DNA of 64,000 bases, from positions 2,976,001-3,040,000 of the forward strand of contig NZ_DAJPEN010000001.1 in NCBI RefSeq assembly GCF_025993685.1. Direction: 5' to 3'. The notes beneath the pieces are model-generated. The model was not told the origin of the DNA. It searched no databases and saw only the letters and a list, made by a program, of their open reading frames with translations. Shown one piece after another: positions 51,770 to 60,976 of the stretch; position 1 is the stretch's first letter; every line of letters starts with the position of its first letter. The stretch comes from Bacteroides mediterraneensis (GTDB lineage: Bacteria; Bacteroidota; Bacteroidia; Bacteroidales; Bacteroidaceae). The position numbers were made by a program, and so were the translations under genes.

Positions 51770-53107
51770 TCAACCGTTCTTCCCAGACAAATCTGCACGC
51801 CGTGCAGGAAATGAAATACGGAACCGCGTCAGTCCGTCCGGATACGTCCGCAAAGAGAACGCACACCCATGACGGGTCAGCACTTCGCGGATAAAAATCA
51901 GTCCGATTCCTTGTCCGTGAGGCTTGGTAGAAAAGAACGGGCTGAACAGTTTCGTTTCCACCTCTTTGGAGATGCCTTTCCCCGTATCGGCTATTTCAAG
52001 CATGACCGGAGACACCGACGTACGAATGAAAATGTCACCCCCCTGTCCGATACTTTCTGCCGCATTCTTGATGATGTTCACCAACACTTGCTCAAATAAA
52101 GCCGTATCCATCCATACCTTCGGGTTTTCTGCACACAGCTCATTGTGCAACGTAATCTGCCGCTCCCGACAGATGGTTTCCATAAACATCCGGCACGCGG
52201 TCACCCGGTCGTTCAATCGCACTTGTTCCAAACTCGGTTCTGGAATTTTCACCACATTGGCAAAATTGGTGATGAAACGGCTCATCCCCAGACAACGTTC
52301 CACACAAACCTGCATGACCTCCCGTAAATCGCCCGTTTCTTCTTCCAGTGTTTCCAGTGCATCTCTTGCCGTCTCCAAAGTTGAGGTAATGCCTGCCGTA
52401 GTATTGTTCACCTCATGAGCAATCATTCGAATCACTTTTTCGTAAGCCTTTTTCTCCGCCTTGACCACCTCGGCCGTCAAACTCTCTATCAGCACAAAAG
52501 GATGGGAGAATCCACGGTCTACAAACGAAAGCCTGGAACAACGGTAGATTTTGGCATCACTCAAACGAATCGTATCGGTCGTATCCTTAGGCAAACGTGA
52601 CACTTCCTCCGCCAGAGGCGTATCCAGTTCCTCCAACCGCTTTCCCATCAGTTCCTCGACTGAAGTATACCCTAAAAACCGCAAAGCCGCAGTATTCAGC
52701 ATGGATATCTGTTCGTCGAAAGTCAGAATAATCACCCCCATGGGCGATACATTAATGAGCAAGTCCAAAAAGTGGTTCTGTTCCCGCAAGCGCAGGCGTT
52801 CATTCTTCAACTGGTCCATCATCCGGTTGAACATCTCCACGATACGGTCGGCCTCGGCCTGTCCCACCGGTGCAAGCCGGCTACTGAAATCCTGTTCACG
52901 CAGCAAGTCCATCCCACTCGCAATGCTGTTGAGTGGTTTAATCACCTTCCAGTAAAAATAAAACAAGATAACCAGACTGAAAGAAATCACTCCTTCTCCT
53001 ACATACAAAAGCGGACTCTTCGTACTTAAGGTGAAAGACAATAAGATTCCCCAAGCCAAAGCCAACAGCAAACCCAAGAGAAAAAACAACGTGCTCAACC
53101 TCATCAC
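51770..53107 (-). CDS. Membrane sensor histidine kinase (NtrB-like) of the efflux operon
   Basis: A 445-residue kinase. Two membrane helices (LFFLLGLLLALAWGILLSF and VISFSLVILFYFYWKVI) enclose only a very short outside loop. A HAMP segment (about 55-105), a PAS domain (about 108-190) and the phospho-acceptor IRMIAHEVNNTTAG follow. The catalytic domain has the N box NIIKNAAESIGQ, DTGKGISKEV and GQGIGLIFI. The small loop argues for sensing in the membrane or cytoplasm. It follows the response regulator by 8 bases. Confidence 0.93.
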   Translation of the reverse strand: MMRLSTLFFLLGLLLALAWGILLSFTLSTKSPLLYVGEGVISFSLVILFYFYWKVIKPLNSIASGMDLLREQDFSSRLAPVGQAEADRIVEMFNRMMDQLKNERLRLREQNHFLDLLINVSPMGVIILTFDEQISMLNTAALRFLGYTSVEELMGKRLEELDTPLAEEVSRLPKDTTDTIRLSDAKIYRCSRLSFVDRGFSHPFVLIESLTAEVVKAEKKAYEKVIRMIAHEVNNTTAGITSTLETARDALETLEEETGDLREVMQVCVERCLGMSRFITNFANVVKIPEPSLEQVRLNDRVTACRMFMETICRERQITLHNELCAENPKVWMDTALFEQVLVNIIKNAAESIGQGGDIFIRTSVSPVMLEIADTGKGISKEVETKLFSPFFSTKPHGQGIGLIFIREVLTRHGCAFSLRTYPDGLTRFRISFPARRADLSGKNG

Positions 53108-53115
53108 CTTTCCGA

Positions 53116-54474
53116 TTAATCGTTAAACGAAATACCGTATTTTTCCAACCGACGATACAAAGCCGCCCGACTGATACCCAACGAAAGAGCGACCTGCGTC
53201 AGATTATTGTCATGAGCCTCCAATGCCTGAAGAATGGTACGCTTTTCCAATTCCTCAAGTGTAAGTCCTTTTACCTCTGCCATAGAATCTGTGGAAACAG
53301 CAGCCGGACGGTACTGTGACTGAAAGTCGGCTGCCGTCAGACAGTCTTTTCCACACACCAGCAACGTACGCTCCACCAGATTCTTCAGTTCACGAATATT
53401 TCCGGGGTAAGGCAAACGACTCAAAAATGCCAACGCATCCCCCGAAAGTTCCACTTGCGGCAATCCGTCGGCCCGGCAGCGGCTTTCCACAAAATGACGG
53501 GCCAGCAGAGGAATGTCCTCCCGCCGCTCGCGCAAAGCCGGAAGATGCACCGTAATCAGGTTGATGCGATAAAACAAATCCTCCCGGAACGTATGCTCAC
53601 GCACCATCTGCTCCAGATTGGCATTGGTGGCACAGACCACCCGTACATCCACCTTCCGCGGACGGCTCTCCCCCAACGGTTCAAACGTCTGCTCCTGCAA
53701 CACCCGAAGCAGCTTAACCTGACACGACAAGTCCAGTTCACCAATTTCGTCCAAGAAAATCGTCCCTTTATCCGCCAGTTCGAAGCGTCCTTTCCGGTCG
53801 GTCACCGCATCGGTAAACGCCCCTTTCTTGTGTCCGAACATCTCACTCTCAAACAAAGTCTGCGAAATTCCTCCCAAATTGACTTTGACAAAAGGCTGGT
53901 TCCTGCGCGGACTGTTCAAGTGTATCGCCTCGGCAATCAGTTCTTTCCCAGTACCACTTTCTCCCGTCACCAGTACCGAAGCACTTGTCCGGGATACCCT
54001 CTTCACCGTCGCCAACACCGCTTCCAAGGCCTTGCTCTTCCCAATGATATGACTGCGGTCGAAATCCTCTTCTGATGTGACCGAGACACCGGCAGCTTCC
54101 TCCTTTTCCGTCAGTTCCAACGCCGTTTCAATACGCTGCATCAACGCCGCATTGTTCCACGGTTTGGTAATGAAATCAAAGGCTCCAGCCCGCATTCCTT
54201 GTACTGCCAGAGGGATACTTCCCCAGGCCGTCATCAGAATGACAGGTACATCCGGACAAAACAGTTTGACCTGCTTCAATAAAAGCAAACCCTCCGCTCC
54301 GTCAGTAGAGAGACTGAAATTCATGTCCATCAATATCAACTGCGGAGTAATGGAACGCACTGCTTCCATCGCTTCTTTGGGTCCTGGCACCGCCTGTACC
54401 TCATATTTCGCCCGTTTGAGCATAAAAGTGAGCGACGAACGAATGGCACTATCATCATCTATTATTAGTATCAT
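53116..54474 (-). CDS. Sigma-54-dependent response regulator (NtrC family)
   Basis: A 452-residue activator. Receiver at residues 1-120 with acidic pocket D6-D8 and phospho-acceptor D50. The AAA+ domain (about 140-375) has Walker A TGESGTGKEL and Walker B IFLDEIGELD. The sigma-54 contact loop reads GAFTDA instead of the canonical GAFTGA, a variant also known from other activators. A Fis-type helix-turn-helix ends the protein (VALSLGISRAALYRRLEKYG). It lies in one gene string with the histidine kinase and the efflux genes and probably activates the promoter at 60791-60806. Confidence 0.94.
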   Translation of the reverse strand: MILIIDDDSAIRSSLTFMLKRAKYEVQAVPGPKEAMEAVRSITPQLILMDMNFSLSTDGAEGLLLLKQVKLFCPDVPVILMTAWGSIPLAVQGMRAGAFDFITKPWNNAALMQRIETALELTEKEEAAGVSVTSEEDFDRSHIIGKSKALEAVLATVKRVSRTSASVLVTGESGTGKELIAEAIHLNSPRRNQPFVKVNLGGISQTLFESEMFGHKKGAFTDAVTDRKGRFELADKGTIFLDEIGELDLSCQVKLLRVLQEQTFEPLGESRPRKVDVRVVCATNANLEQMVREHTFREDLFYRINLITVHLPALRERREDIPLLARHFVESRCRADGLPQVELSGDALAFLSRLPYPGNIRELKNLVERTLLVCGKDCLTAADFQSQYRPAAVSTDSMAEVKGLTLEELEKRTILQALEAHDNNLTQVALSLGISRAALYRRLEKYGISFND

Positions 54475-54514
54475 AACACGACAAAAGTAAATATAATTTC
54501 ACAAAAGAAACGGG

Positions 54515-55999
54515 TCAATGCCTGACTATCTTCTCAAAATCGGCCTCAATCCCTGTGCCTGCCGCAAAATCCCACAGTGTGAGACTGCGCAACTGGTAAT
54601 AATAGTACCAGTAATAAAACAACTCATTGATGTGCTTGCGGCGTGCCTCATCCTTCTGGCTCTGCGAATCGTTCAAGTCGAGTGTAGAAATCTTTCCGAC
54701 CAGAAAAGTCTCCACGTTCGTATGATAGCGTTTACGGGCAATCTTATCGGCCTCATCCGCCAAATGAAGCTGTGTCTGCTGGTTGTTGAACTGCTCCACC
54801 AGCACAAACAGATTCTGATTGAAATTCATGGATTCCTGCCGCAACTTGCTTTCCGTCACTTCCCGGTTGCTCTGTGCCACTTTCACCTGCCCGCGGCGCT
54901 TCCCCCAATCCAAAATCGGAATCTTGAAACCAATCTCCACCACCTGATTGTCTTTCAACCGACGATAAGCCGTATCAAAACGTCGGTCGGTTCCTGTAAA
55001 TCCGACCTGGGCAAAGAGCGTGATTTCGCGCATATTTCCTTTGGCCTTGGCTACTTCATAATCGGCTTCGAGCTGCCTACGACGGATATTCTGGGCAAAG
55101 GAGTTATTAGCCAAAGCCTTGGACAACACATCTGCATACTCCAACCGGACCTCGGGCACGGAATCCGGCACCTCCGGTACTAATTCTTCGTTCTCCCCCA
55201 AAGCCAGAAACGAACGCAAGGTAAACATGTGACTCTTCAAGGCACTCTCGTTGGAAGTCAGCGAAGAGCGGGCATCCAGCACATTCAATTGCAACTGCAA
55301 CACATCGTTTTCACTAATCTGCCCCATCCGACGCTTGGCTTTGGCTACCTCATACAATTTTTCTGCATTTTCCAGGTTCTGCCTGGCAATAGCCACATTT
55401 TCACGAGCCAGTAGCAGATTGAAAAAATAATTTATAGTGGTCATCGTCACCTCTTCCGTCGCACTCAGAAAAGCCGCTTTGGCCTCCGCATAACGCACCG
55501 GTTCAATCCGACGGTCCCATTTGGTCTGATTCACCCCAAAGACAGGCTGGTTCAAGGTCAAAGCCAACGGGACCGACATAAAACGATTGCCGGAACTGCC
55601 ATCCATCTGCCGCAGAAAATCAAGAGAGGTATTCAACGACAACGTACCTCCCGTGAACCAGATATTCTGGTCGATGGAAAGCTGTCCGTTCATCTGCATG
55701 TAGTTGTTCCGCACATAGGTATAGGAACCGTCATTCTGCTGATACGAATTATACCCCTTGTGGTAAGAAGGAAGGGTGGCCGTAAAGTTCACCTCCGGCA
55801 ACAGTTCCGCACGATAGGTACGATACTCCCAATACGCCGTTTTCAGTTCGTTCAAAGCTACGGCCGCATCCACACTCTGTACCCGTGCCAGCATAATGGC
55901 CTCGTCCAACGTCAACACATGCGTTCTTTCCATCGGCTCCACAGCCTCTCCTTTACAGAAAAGGAAAAAAGAAAATAAAATCCATATACTCCGTTTCAT
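54515..55999 (-). CDS. TolC-family outer-membrane efflux protein
   Basis: A 494-residue exported protein. Signal SIWILFSFFLFCKGEAVE is followed by LDEAIMLARVQSVDAAVALN and paired long helices (ENVAIARQNLENAEKLYEVA, then AKRRMGQISENDVLQLQLNV), repeated in the second half, the hallmark of the TolC channel. The start ATG 55999 gives a good signal peptide; a longer frame to 56065 does not. Provides the outer-membrane exit for the ABC pump encoded just upstream. Confidence 0.93.
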   Translation of the reverse strand: MKRSIWILFSFFLFCKGEAVEPMERTHVLTLDEAIMLARVQSVDAAVALNELKTAYWEYRTYRAELLPEVNFTATLPSYHKGYNSYQQNDGSYTYVRNNYMQMNGQLSIDQNIWFTGGTLSLNTSLDFLRQMDGSSGNRFMSVPLALTLNQPVFGVNQTKWDRRIEPVRYAEAKAAFLSATEEVTMTTINYFFNLLLARENVAIARQNLENAEKLYEVAKAKRRMGQISENDVLQLQLNVLDARSSLTSNESALKSHMFTLRSFLALGENEELVPEVPDSVPEVRLEYADVLSKALANNSFAQNIRRRQLEADYEVAKAKGNMREITLFAQVGFTGTDRRFDTAYRRLKDNQVVEIGFKIPILDWGKRRGQVKVAQSNREVTESKLRQESMNFNQNLFVLVEQFNNQQTQLHLADEADKIARKRYHTNVETFLVGKISTLDLNDSQSQKDEARRKHINELFYYWYYYYQLRSLTLWDFAAGTGIEADFEKIVRH

Positions 56000-56066
56000 A
56001 CTCTTCCACTCATTTATCGTACCACATCCGTTCCTCACCTCAATTCTTCCAACCAGCCATTCCACC

Positions 56067-56744
56067 TTATCCTACCTGGCGGCCATCAAAGAAACGTACA
56101 ATACGTGAGGTCTGTTTGGCCTGCTCCTCATTGTGGGTCACCATCACCACCGTACGCCTGTCTTCCTGGTTCAGCTTGTGCAGCAGCTCCATAATCTCCG
56201 CTCCCATCTTGGAATCCAAGTTACCGGTCGGTTCGTCGGCCAGCACGATTTCCGGATTTCCCACAATTGCCCGGGCAATGGCCACACGCTGGCATTGCCC
56301 TCCGGAAAGCTGCGACGGCATGTGATGCATACGATGACTCAATCCTACCTTCTGCAATACTTCTTCAGCCAGCTGCCTGCGTTCCTTCGCAGAAACATTG
56401 CGATAAAGTAAAGGTACCTCCACATTATCCAGCACATTCAAGGAATTAATCAGATGGAACGACTGGAACACGAATCCCAAGTTCCGGTTACGGAAAGCGG
56501 CTAGTTCCTTGTCTTTCATCCCCTCCACTTTCACTCCTGCAATCTGGATAGTGCCGCTGGTAGGCGCATCCAGCAATCCCATGATGTTCAGCAAAGTAGA
56601 TTTTCCACATCCTGAAGGTCCCATAATGCTGAGGAATTCTCCTTTTTCTACCGTCAGGTTCACATTTTCCAATGCCTGTGTCTCTATCTCATTGGTCCGG
56701 TAAATCTTATTGATTCCGGTTAATTCTATCATATTCATACGCAT
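56067..56744 (-). CDS. MacB/LolD-type ABC transporter ATPase
   Basis: A 225-residue ATP-binding protein: Walker A GPSGCGKST, Q loop FVFQSFHLI, signature LSGGQCQRVAIARAI, Walker B VLADEPTGNLDS and the switch VMVTHN. It belongs to the family that powers MacB, LolCDE and FtsX-type permeases. ATG codons at 56744, 56738 and 56732 are all possible; the last (MIELTGINKIY) fits most relatives. It stands between its permeases and tolC. Confidence 0.94.
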   Translation of the reverse strand: MRMNMIELTGINKIYRTNEIETQALENVNLTVEKGEFLSIMGPSGCGKSTLLNIMGLLDAPTSGTIQIAGVKVEGMKDKELAAFRNRNLGFVFQSFHLINSLNVLDNVEVPLLYRNVSAKERRQLAEEVLQKVGLSHRMHHMPSQLSGGQCQRVAIARAIVGNPEIVLADEPTGNLDSKMGAEIMELLHKLNQEDRRTVVMVTHNEEQAKQTSRIVRFFDGRQVG

Positions 56745-56800
56745 CTTGTTTAAAAGTTTATCATTGCATCTGTATTCAGACGAATTGTTTCACGTGCTTT

Positions 56801-58096
56801 TTATTCATCCCGCAAGGCTTCCGTGGGCGAGATGGCGCTTATCCGGCGAGCCGGGATATAAATACCTGCCCATACTACCAACAGCAGCACCACATACACC
56901 GCCAGTGAGACAAGGAAAAAGTGCAGTCCAAAATTGTCCACCCAACTGGGAATCACCGCCGGCATCCAGGAATTTCCCTTATTCAGTCCCTCACTAAACG
57001 CATATTGCAGGTAAATGAAGCAGCCGATGAAAGTAGCCAGCGTGGTCAGTACCGTACCTTCTCCCAAGAGCATCAGACGAATGCGACGAGGTGTCGCTCC
57101 ATAAGAAAGCATCACGCCCACCTCTTCCCGACGGGTGCGAGTCTGCATCCAGAAAGTACCAATCACTCCCAGACAGAGATTGATCAGGAAAAACAGTGCA
57201 ATACTCAAATTACGACGATAAAGCGCCGTAGAATCACTGAATTCACGGGCCGCATTGATTTCATCGTACGACTGCAATTCACGGGCATAAAGATTCCCGG
57301 CACGTAGCTGGCGAAGCATCCAAGGGTGGAAATCGTGCAAGAAGCGTTCCATGCTGACTCCCTCTTTCAAACGAATGACCATCCTCAGATTGTACAGGCT
57401 GGAACGAATGTCCGGATTCTGCTGCGGCATGAACACAACCGGTACGGGACGCCAGTCACTCAGATACTTGCATGCTTTCACCGTTCCTTTCACCGCCGTA
57501 TAAGACGTATCTGTACCATTCACCTCCCAGCAACGCTGGTTCCGGTACATATATGTATGGAACATTCCTTCCAGCAAATCTTCCGTCATGATATAATAGT
57601 CCCCATTGTCCAAATCCGACAGCCGGACCGCACTCATACTCCCCTCACCAGACTGGAAACCGTAGGTTTCAAAGAAATGGGTATGAGGTAAAAATTCGAT
57701 ATAGAGAGCCGAATGAACGACCGAATCACCTTCTGCTACAAAATCGTAAGTTCCACTTCCCATCGCACCCGGATATACAAAAGAAAGTACCGGAGCAGCC
57801 TGTTCCACCCCAGGATACTGCCGGACACGGTCTACCAGATTCAAATACGCCTGCATCAACGAAGCCGAATCGGCCGCTTGCGGCTCATACCCAGGAGCTT
57901 CCGGAGGAAGCATGGCCACAGACACCATACACAGACGGTCTGCATCGTATCCCAACGGAAGATGTCGCTCATAAGTCACTACCAGCACGGGGTCGAAAAT
58001 GGCCCAGGAAAGAATGGCCACCAATATCAGTTCAGCCAGCAACCATCCGTTGCGACGGCGACGGCTCCAAAGATTTTTCAAAATCAATTTCCACAT
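56801..58096 (-). CDS. FtsX/MacB-family ABC transporter permease
   Basis: A 431-residue permease: one N-terminal helix (WLLAELILVAILSWAIFD), a periplasmic domain of about 240 residues and three C-terminal helices (SIALFFLINLCLGVIGTFWM, TTLATFIGCFIYLQYAFSE, LVSLAVYVVLLLVVWAGIYI), ending in ARRISAISPTEALRDE, the coupling motif of the MacB/FtsX family. A GTG at 58102 precedes the chosen ATG 58096. It pairs with the second permease 21 bases upstream to form a heterodimer. Confidence 0.92.
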   Translation of the reverse strand: MWKLILKNLWSRRRRNGWLLAELILVAILSWAIFDPVLVVTYERHLPLGYDADRLCMVSVAMLPPEAPGYEPQAADSASLMQAYLNLVDRVRQYPGVEQAAPVLSFVYPGAMGSGTYDFVAEGDSVVHSALYIEFLPHTHFFETYGFQSGEGSMSAVRLSDLDNGDYYIMTEDLLEGMFHTYMYRNQRCWEVNGTDTSYTAVKGTVKACKYLSDWRPVPVVFMPQQNPDIRSSLYNLRMVIRLKEGVSMERFLHDFHPWMLRQLRAGNLYARELQSYDEINAAREFSDSTALYRRNLSIALFFLINLCLGVIGTFWMQTRTRREEVGVMLSYGATPRRIRLMLLGEGTVLTTLATFIGCFIYLQYAFSEGLNKGNSWMPAVIPSWVDNFGLHFFLVSLAVYVVLLLVVWAGIYIPARRISAISPTEALRDE

Positions 58097-58117
58097 ATCC
58101 ACTCAGTATTTTTCGGA

Positions 58118-59437
58118 TTATCTTTTTTCATACAATGAATACACAATCGGCTTGCGCAACGACATCCATGCCGGCCACAAAGCGGAGAGCAAATTCAGCA
58201 CCAGACACAATAAAAAGGCGATGAGAAACACGACCGGTGCAAACAGCATTTCACTTGACACATACAGATTGGCTCCTTCCGGAATATCCATCGGCCAATA
58301 ATCAAACAACATAAAAATCCATTCACGCCCTACATAAAGCATAATCCATGCCACCAGCAAGCCTAGCACACCTCCCACTAACGTAAGAAAAAAATTCTCC
58401 CACATCACCTGCGACAACAAGGCACTCCGACTGGCTCCAAAAGATTTACGAACGCCCATCTCCGGTAAACGACTCTCCATACGACTGGCTATCAGTCCGT
58501 TCAGATTAAGTGAAGGCACAACCAGAAGTACCAGTACCCACAATATCAGCCGACCCACCACCTTCCAAGAGCTGAAACTCGTGTCTGCCGGATAATCTTT
58601 AAACACACTGAGTACATGCGAAGTAGGTTGTTCCCACAATTCCATCTGCCACTGTCCTTTATATTGTGTGTTCACTCTTCTGGTCAAGTCCTTGATTTCA
58701 GCCCGTAAAGCCTTTGCTTGCGCATTGTCTTTCACTAAAAAAGTCACGTCAAACTGACCACAATAGGGGAAGCTGGAGTCAACGGGGTCCTTGTAATTTG
58801 ATTCAATGGAATAAGGCACATAAACCTGTGCATACGACTGGCGTGTCAAGAAACTCGCTCCACGTACCACCCCACATACGTGATAATTCACATAATCCAT
58901 GGAAAACGAACGTCCCACCACGCCTTCTGTCGTACCGAACAAACGACGGGCAAGGTCATCGGAAATCACAGCCGTATGAATGCCACTTACCAAATCGGCC
59001 TCCGCGAACGGATGTCCCTCCAAAAATTGCAACTTATAGATACGGAAGAAAGCCGGATCCACCAGTTTCAATGCCGGACGGAAATCCCCGCTCCGATCGG
59101 CAGGCTGTACATAATAATCCGTTGCATAGCTGAAACATGCGGAAACTACTACCACATTCTTTAGCGGATAAATCCATTCCTGTAAGGCCCGATACGACAA
59201 AGCGGACTGATAGGTTCTTGATTCCTGTTCCGATTTGAAACTGACATGAGTCAGATACAACGTGTTTTTCCGATTCTCTTCCGGATAGATAGGGGCCAGT
59301 TTCACATAATAAACCACCGCCACTATCACGGTCATGGCAATGGCCAATCCTGTACCGACAATGTAGAGCATACTGAACAGACGGTTCTGCTTCAGTAGCG
59401 TAAAAGCCTGTGTTAAATAAGTTCTTCGCATTCTCAT
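58118..59437 (-). CDS. FtsX/MacB-family ABC transporter permease, second subunit
   Basis: A 439-residue permease of the same plan: helix near residue 20 (LFSMLYIVGTGLAIAMTVIV), a MacB-type periplasmic domain (about 45-280) and three C-terminal helices with MGVRKSFGASRSALLSQVMW between them, the cytosolic loop contacting the ATPase. It ends in RKPIVYSLYEKR. It lies 74 bases after the adaptor gene and precedes the other permease. Confidence 0.92.
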   Translation of the reverse strand: MRMRRTYLTQAFTLLKQNRLFSMLYIVGTGLAIAMTVIVAVVYYVKLAPIYPEENRKNTLYLTHVSFKSEQESRTYQSALSYRALQEWIYPLKNVVVVSACFSYATDYYVQPADRSGDFRPALKLVDPAFFRIYKLQFLEGHPFAEADLVSGIHTAVISDDLARRLFGTTEGVVGRSFSMDYVNYHVCGVVRGASFLTRQSYAQVYVPYSIESNYKDPVDSSFPYCGQFDVTFLVKDNAQAKALRAEIKDLTRRVNTQYKGQWQMELWEQPTSHVLSVFKDYPADTSFSSWKVVGRLILWVLVLLVVPSLNLNGLIASRMESRLPEMGVRKSFGASRSALLSQVMWENFFLTLVGGVLGLLVAWIMLYVGREWIFMLFDYWPMDIPEGANLYVSSEMLFAPVVFLIAFLLCLVLNLLSALWPAWMSLRKPIVYSLYEKR

Positions 59438-59511
59438 AAGAATTTCACTCTTATTAAATCTTCTTTATATGTATAATCTATTGCTTCTGAAAAGTATTTT
59501 CTACCTCACAC

Positions 59512-60762
59512 TCAGTGTACCAACCTAACCTTCCGTTTGTTCCGAAAGTCCTTCATATCGCTGACCACCACCCGGTCGCCCGGCTGAAGACCGGAAAGTA
59601 CTTCCACATATTCAAAATTGCAATCTCCCAACCGTACCTTCCGCTTGACCAGTTCATCTTTTCCATCCCGCACAAACAACTCATATTTTCCTTTCCCTAC
59701 ATAATAACTGGCATTGTCTATTCGCAATACGCCTTCTTTCACAGCATTCATTACATACACATCCACTTTCAGTCCCGAACGCAACCGGCGGTGATGGTCA
59801 TTGGCCAGCTGCACAATAAAAGAAATCATGCCATTTTTAGATAAAGGCGTCACACTGCTGATTTGTCCCTCCAGCTTTTCATTGCCTATCTTCACAATAG
59901 CCCGTCCACCTGCCACGACCTTATCTGCATAAGTATCTGCAATTTCCGCTTCCACCTTAAAGTGACTCAAATCTGAAATGACCGCCAGCCGGGTTCCTTC
60001 TGTCACCTGCGCCCCCACCTGATCATTGATATAGGTAAGAATGGCTTTTCTGGGCGACCGTATCTGCGCGTCCTCCAGCGTACGTTTCATCTCTGCCATC
60101 TCCTTACGGAAAATTTCATATTCCAACTCCTTGACTTTCAAGTCGGCGGCTTTCACCTTCCGTTCGTTGGCCAGCTGCTGACGAAGCTGTTCCAGTTCCA
60201 GTTTTCCCGTCTGAAAATTCAATTCCGCCTGACGCACCCGGTCGGTCGTACCCGAACCCAAACTGTCAAGATATTGTTCGTTCCGCAACTCCGCCTTCAT
60301 CTGGTTCAATTTCATGGCAGACACCTTTACCTTCATTTCCAAATCGCTGAGATACGTCTGGTTATTGATTTTCAACTGCTCCAGCTGATACCGCTTCATC
60401 TGGTCTTCATCCTGCAATTTCTGATAGCCAGTCTCAGTGCTTTGCAAATCCAACTTCAATAACGGGGTACCTATTTCCACACTGTCTCCTCCTTTTCCAT
60501 ATACCTCCACGATACGCGAATGAATCGGTGTATTGATGATTTCTTCAAAGGCAGGTACAACCTTACCCGACGCACTCACACTCACCTCAAGCGTTCCCCG
60601 AGTCACTTCCGAAAAAACAAGGGCACTTTCTTTCACACTACTGCGCATCCATGAAAAAAGCCCAACCAACAATATCACGCATCCGGCACCAATGCCTCCA
60701 TAATGTATAAGCCTCTTATTGCGTACCCTTCTTTGTTCTTCTTTTGATATTTCTCTATCCAT
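59512..60762 (-). CDS. HlyD/MacA-type periplasmic adaptor of the efflux system
   Basis: A 416-residue adaptor beginning MDREISKEEQRRVRNKR with a membrane anchor at about residues 20-42 (IGAGCVILLVGLFSWM). A lipoyl-like half-motif (SVSASGKVVPAFEEIINTPI), a long coiled coil (about 110-240), the second lipoyl half and beta-barrel and membrane-proximal domains follow, closing with LSGLQPGDRVVVSDM. It links the inner permease with the TolC channel. Frames starting at 60813 or 60777 are rejected since a sigma-54-like promoter lies at 60791-60806. First gene of the operon. Confidence 0.92.
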   Translation of the reverse strand: MDREISKEEQRRVRNKRLIHYGGIGAGCVILLVGLFSWMRSSVKESALVFSEVTRGTLEVSVSASGKVVPAFEEIINTPIHSRIVEVYGKGGDSVEIGTPLLKLDLQSTETGYQKLQDEDQMKRYQLEQLKINNQTYLSDLEMKVKVSAMKLNQMKAELRNEQYLDSLGSGTTDRVRQAELNFQTGKLELEQLRQQLANERKVKAADLKVKELEYEIFRKEMAEMKRTLEDAQIRSPRKAILTYINDQVGAQVTEGTRLAVISDLSHFKVEAEIADTYADKVVAGGRAIVKIGNEKLEGQISSVTPLSKNGMISFIVQLANDHHRRLRSGLKVDVYVMNAVKEGVLRIDNASYYVGKGKYELFVRDGKDELVKRKVRLGDCNFEYVEVLSGLQPGDRVVVSDMKDFRNKRKVRLVH

Positions 60763-60790
60763 ATTTTTATCTATCATCACACTTTCCCAG

Positions 60791-60806
60791 AACAACATCC
60801 ATGCCA
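60791..60806 (-). promoter_or_regulatory. Candidate sigma-54 promoter of the efflux operon
   Basis: On the minus strand TGGCATGGATGTTGTT. It matches the consensus TGGCAC-N5-TTGCW at 9 of 11 fixed positions, with the invariant GG and a GT in place of GC ten bases on. Transcription would begin near 60781, 19 bases before ATG 60762. The operon encodes its own NtrC-type activator. Confidence 0.6.
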
Positions 60807-60976
60807 AGAACATAAACAGCTGATATCCAACAACAAGCCATTTTCAAAAGGTGTCCACTATCGAACACTATGTCCGGTTTTAAACACATACCATCCGTTT
60901 TTCGCGAGAAATATTACCGAACCGTTGCACATTTCAGGAACTCTCTCTACCTTTAAATTTGGAAAGGAATAGGAAT

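Noticed and set aside
60763..60813. N-terminal extension of the adaptor protein (MFLAWMLFWESV...)
   Set aside because: These bases hold the sigma-54-like promoter, and the extension would put hydrophobic residues before a normal adaptor start at 60762.
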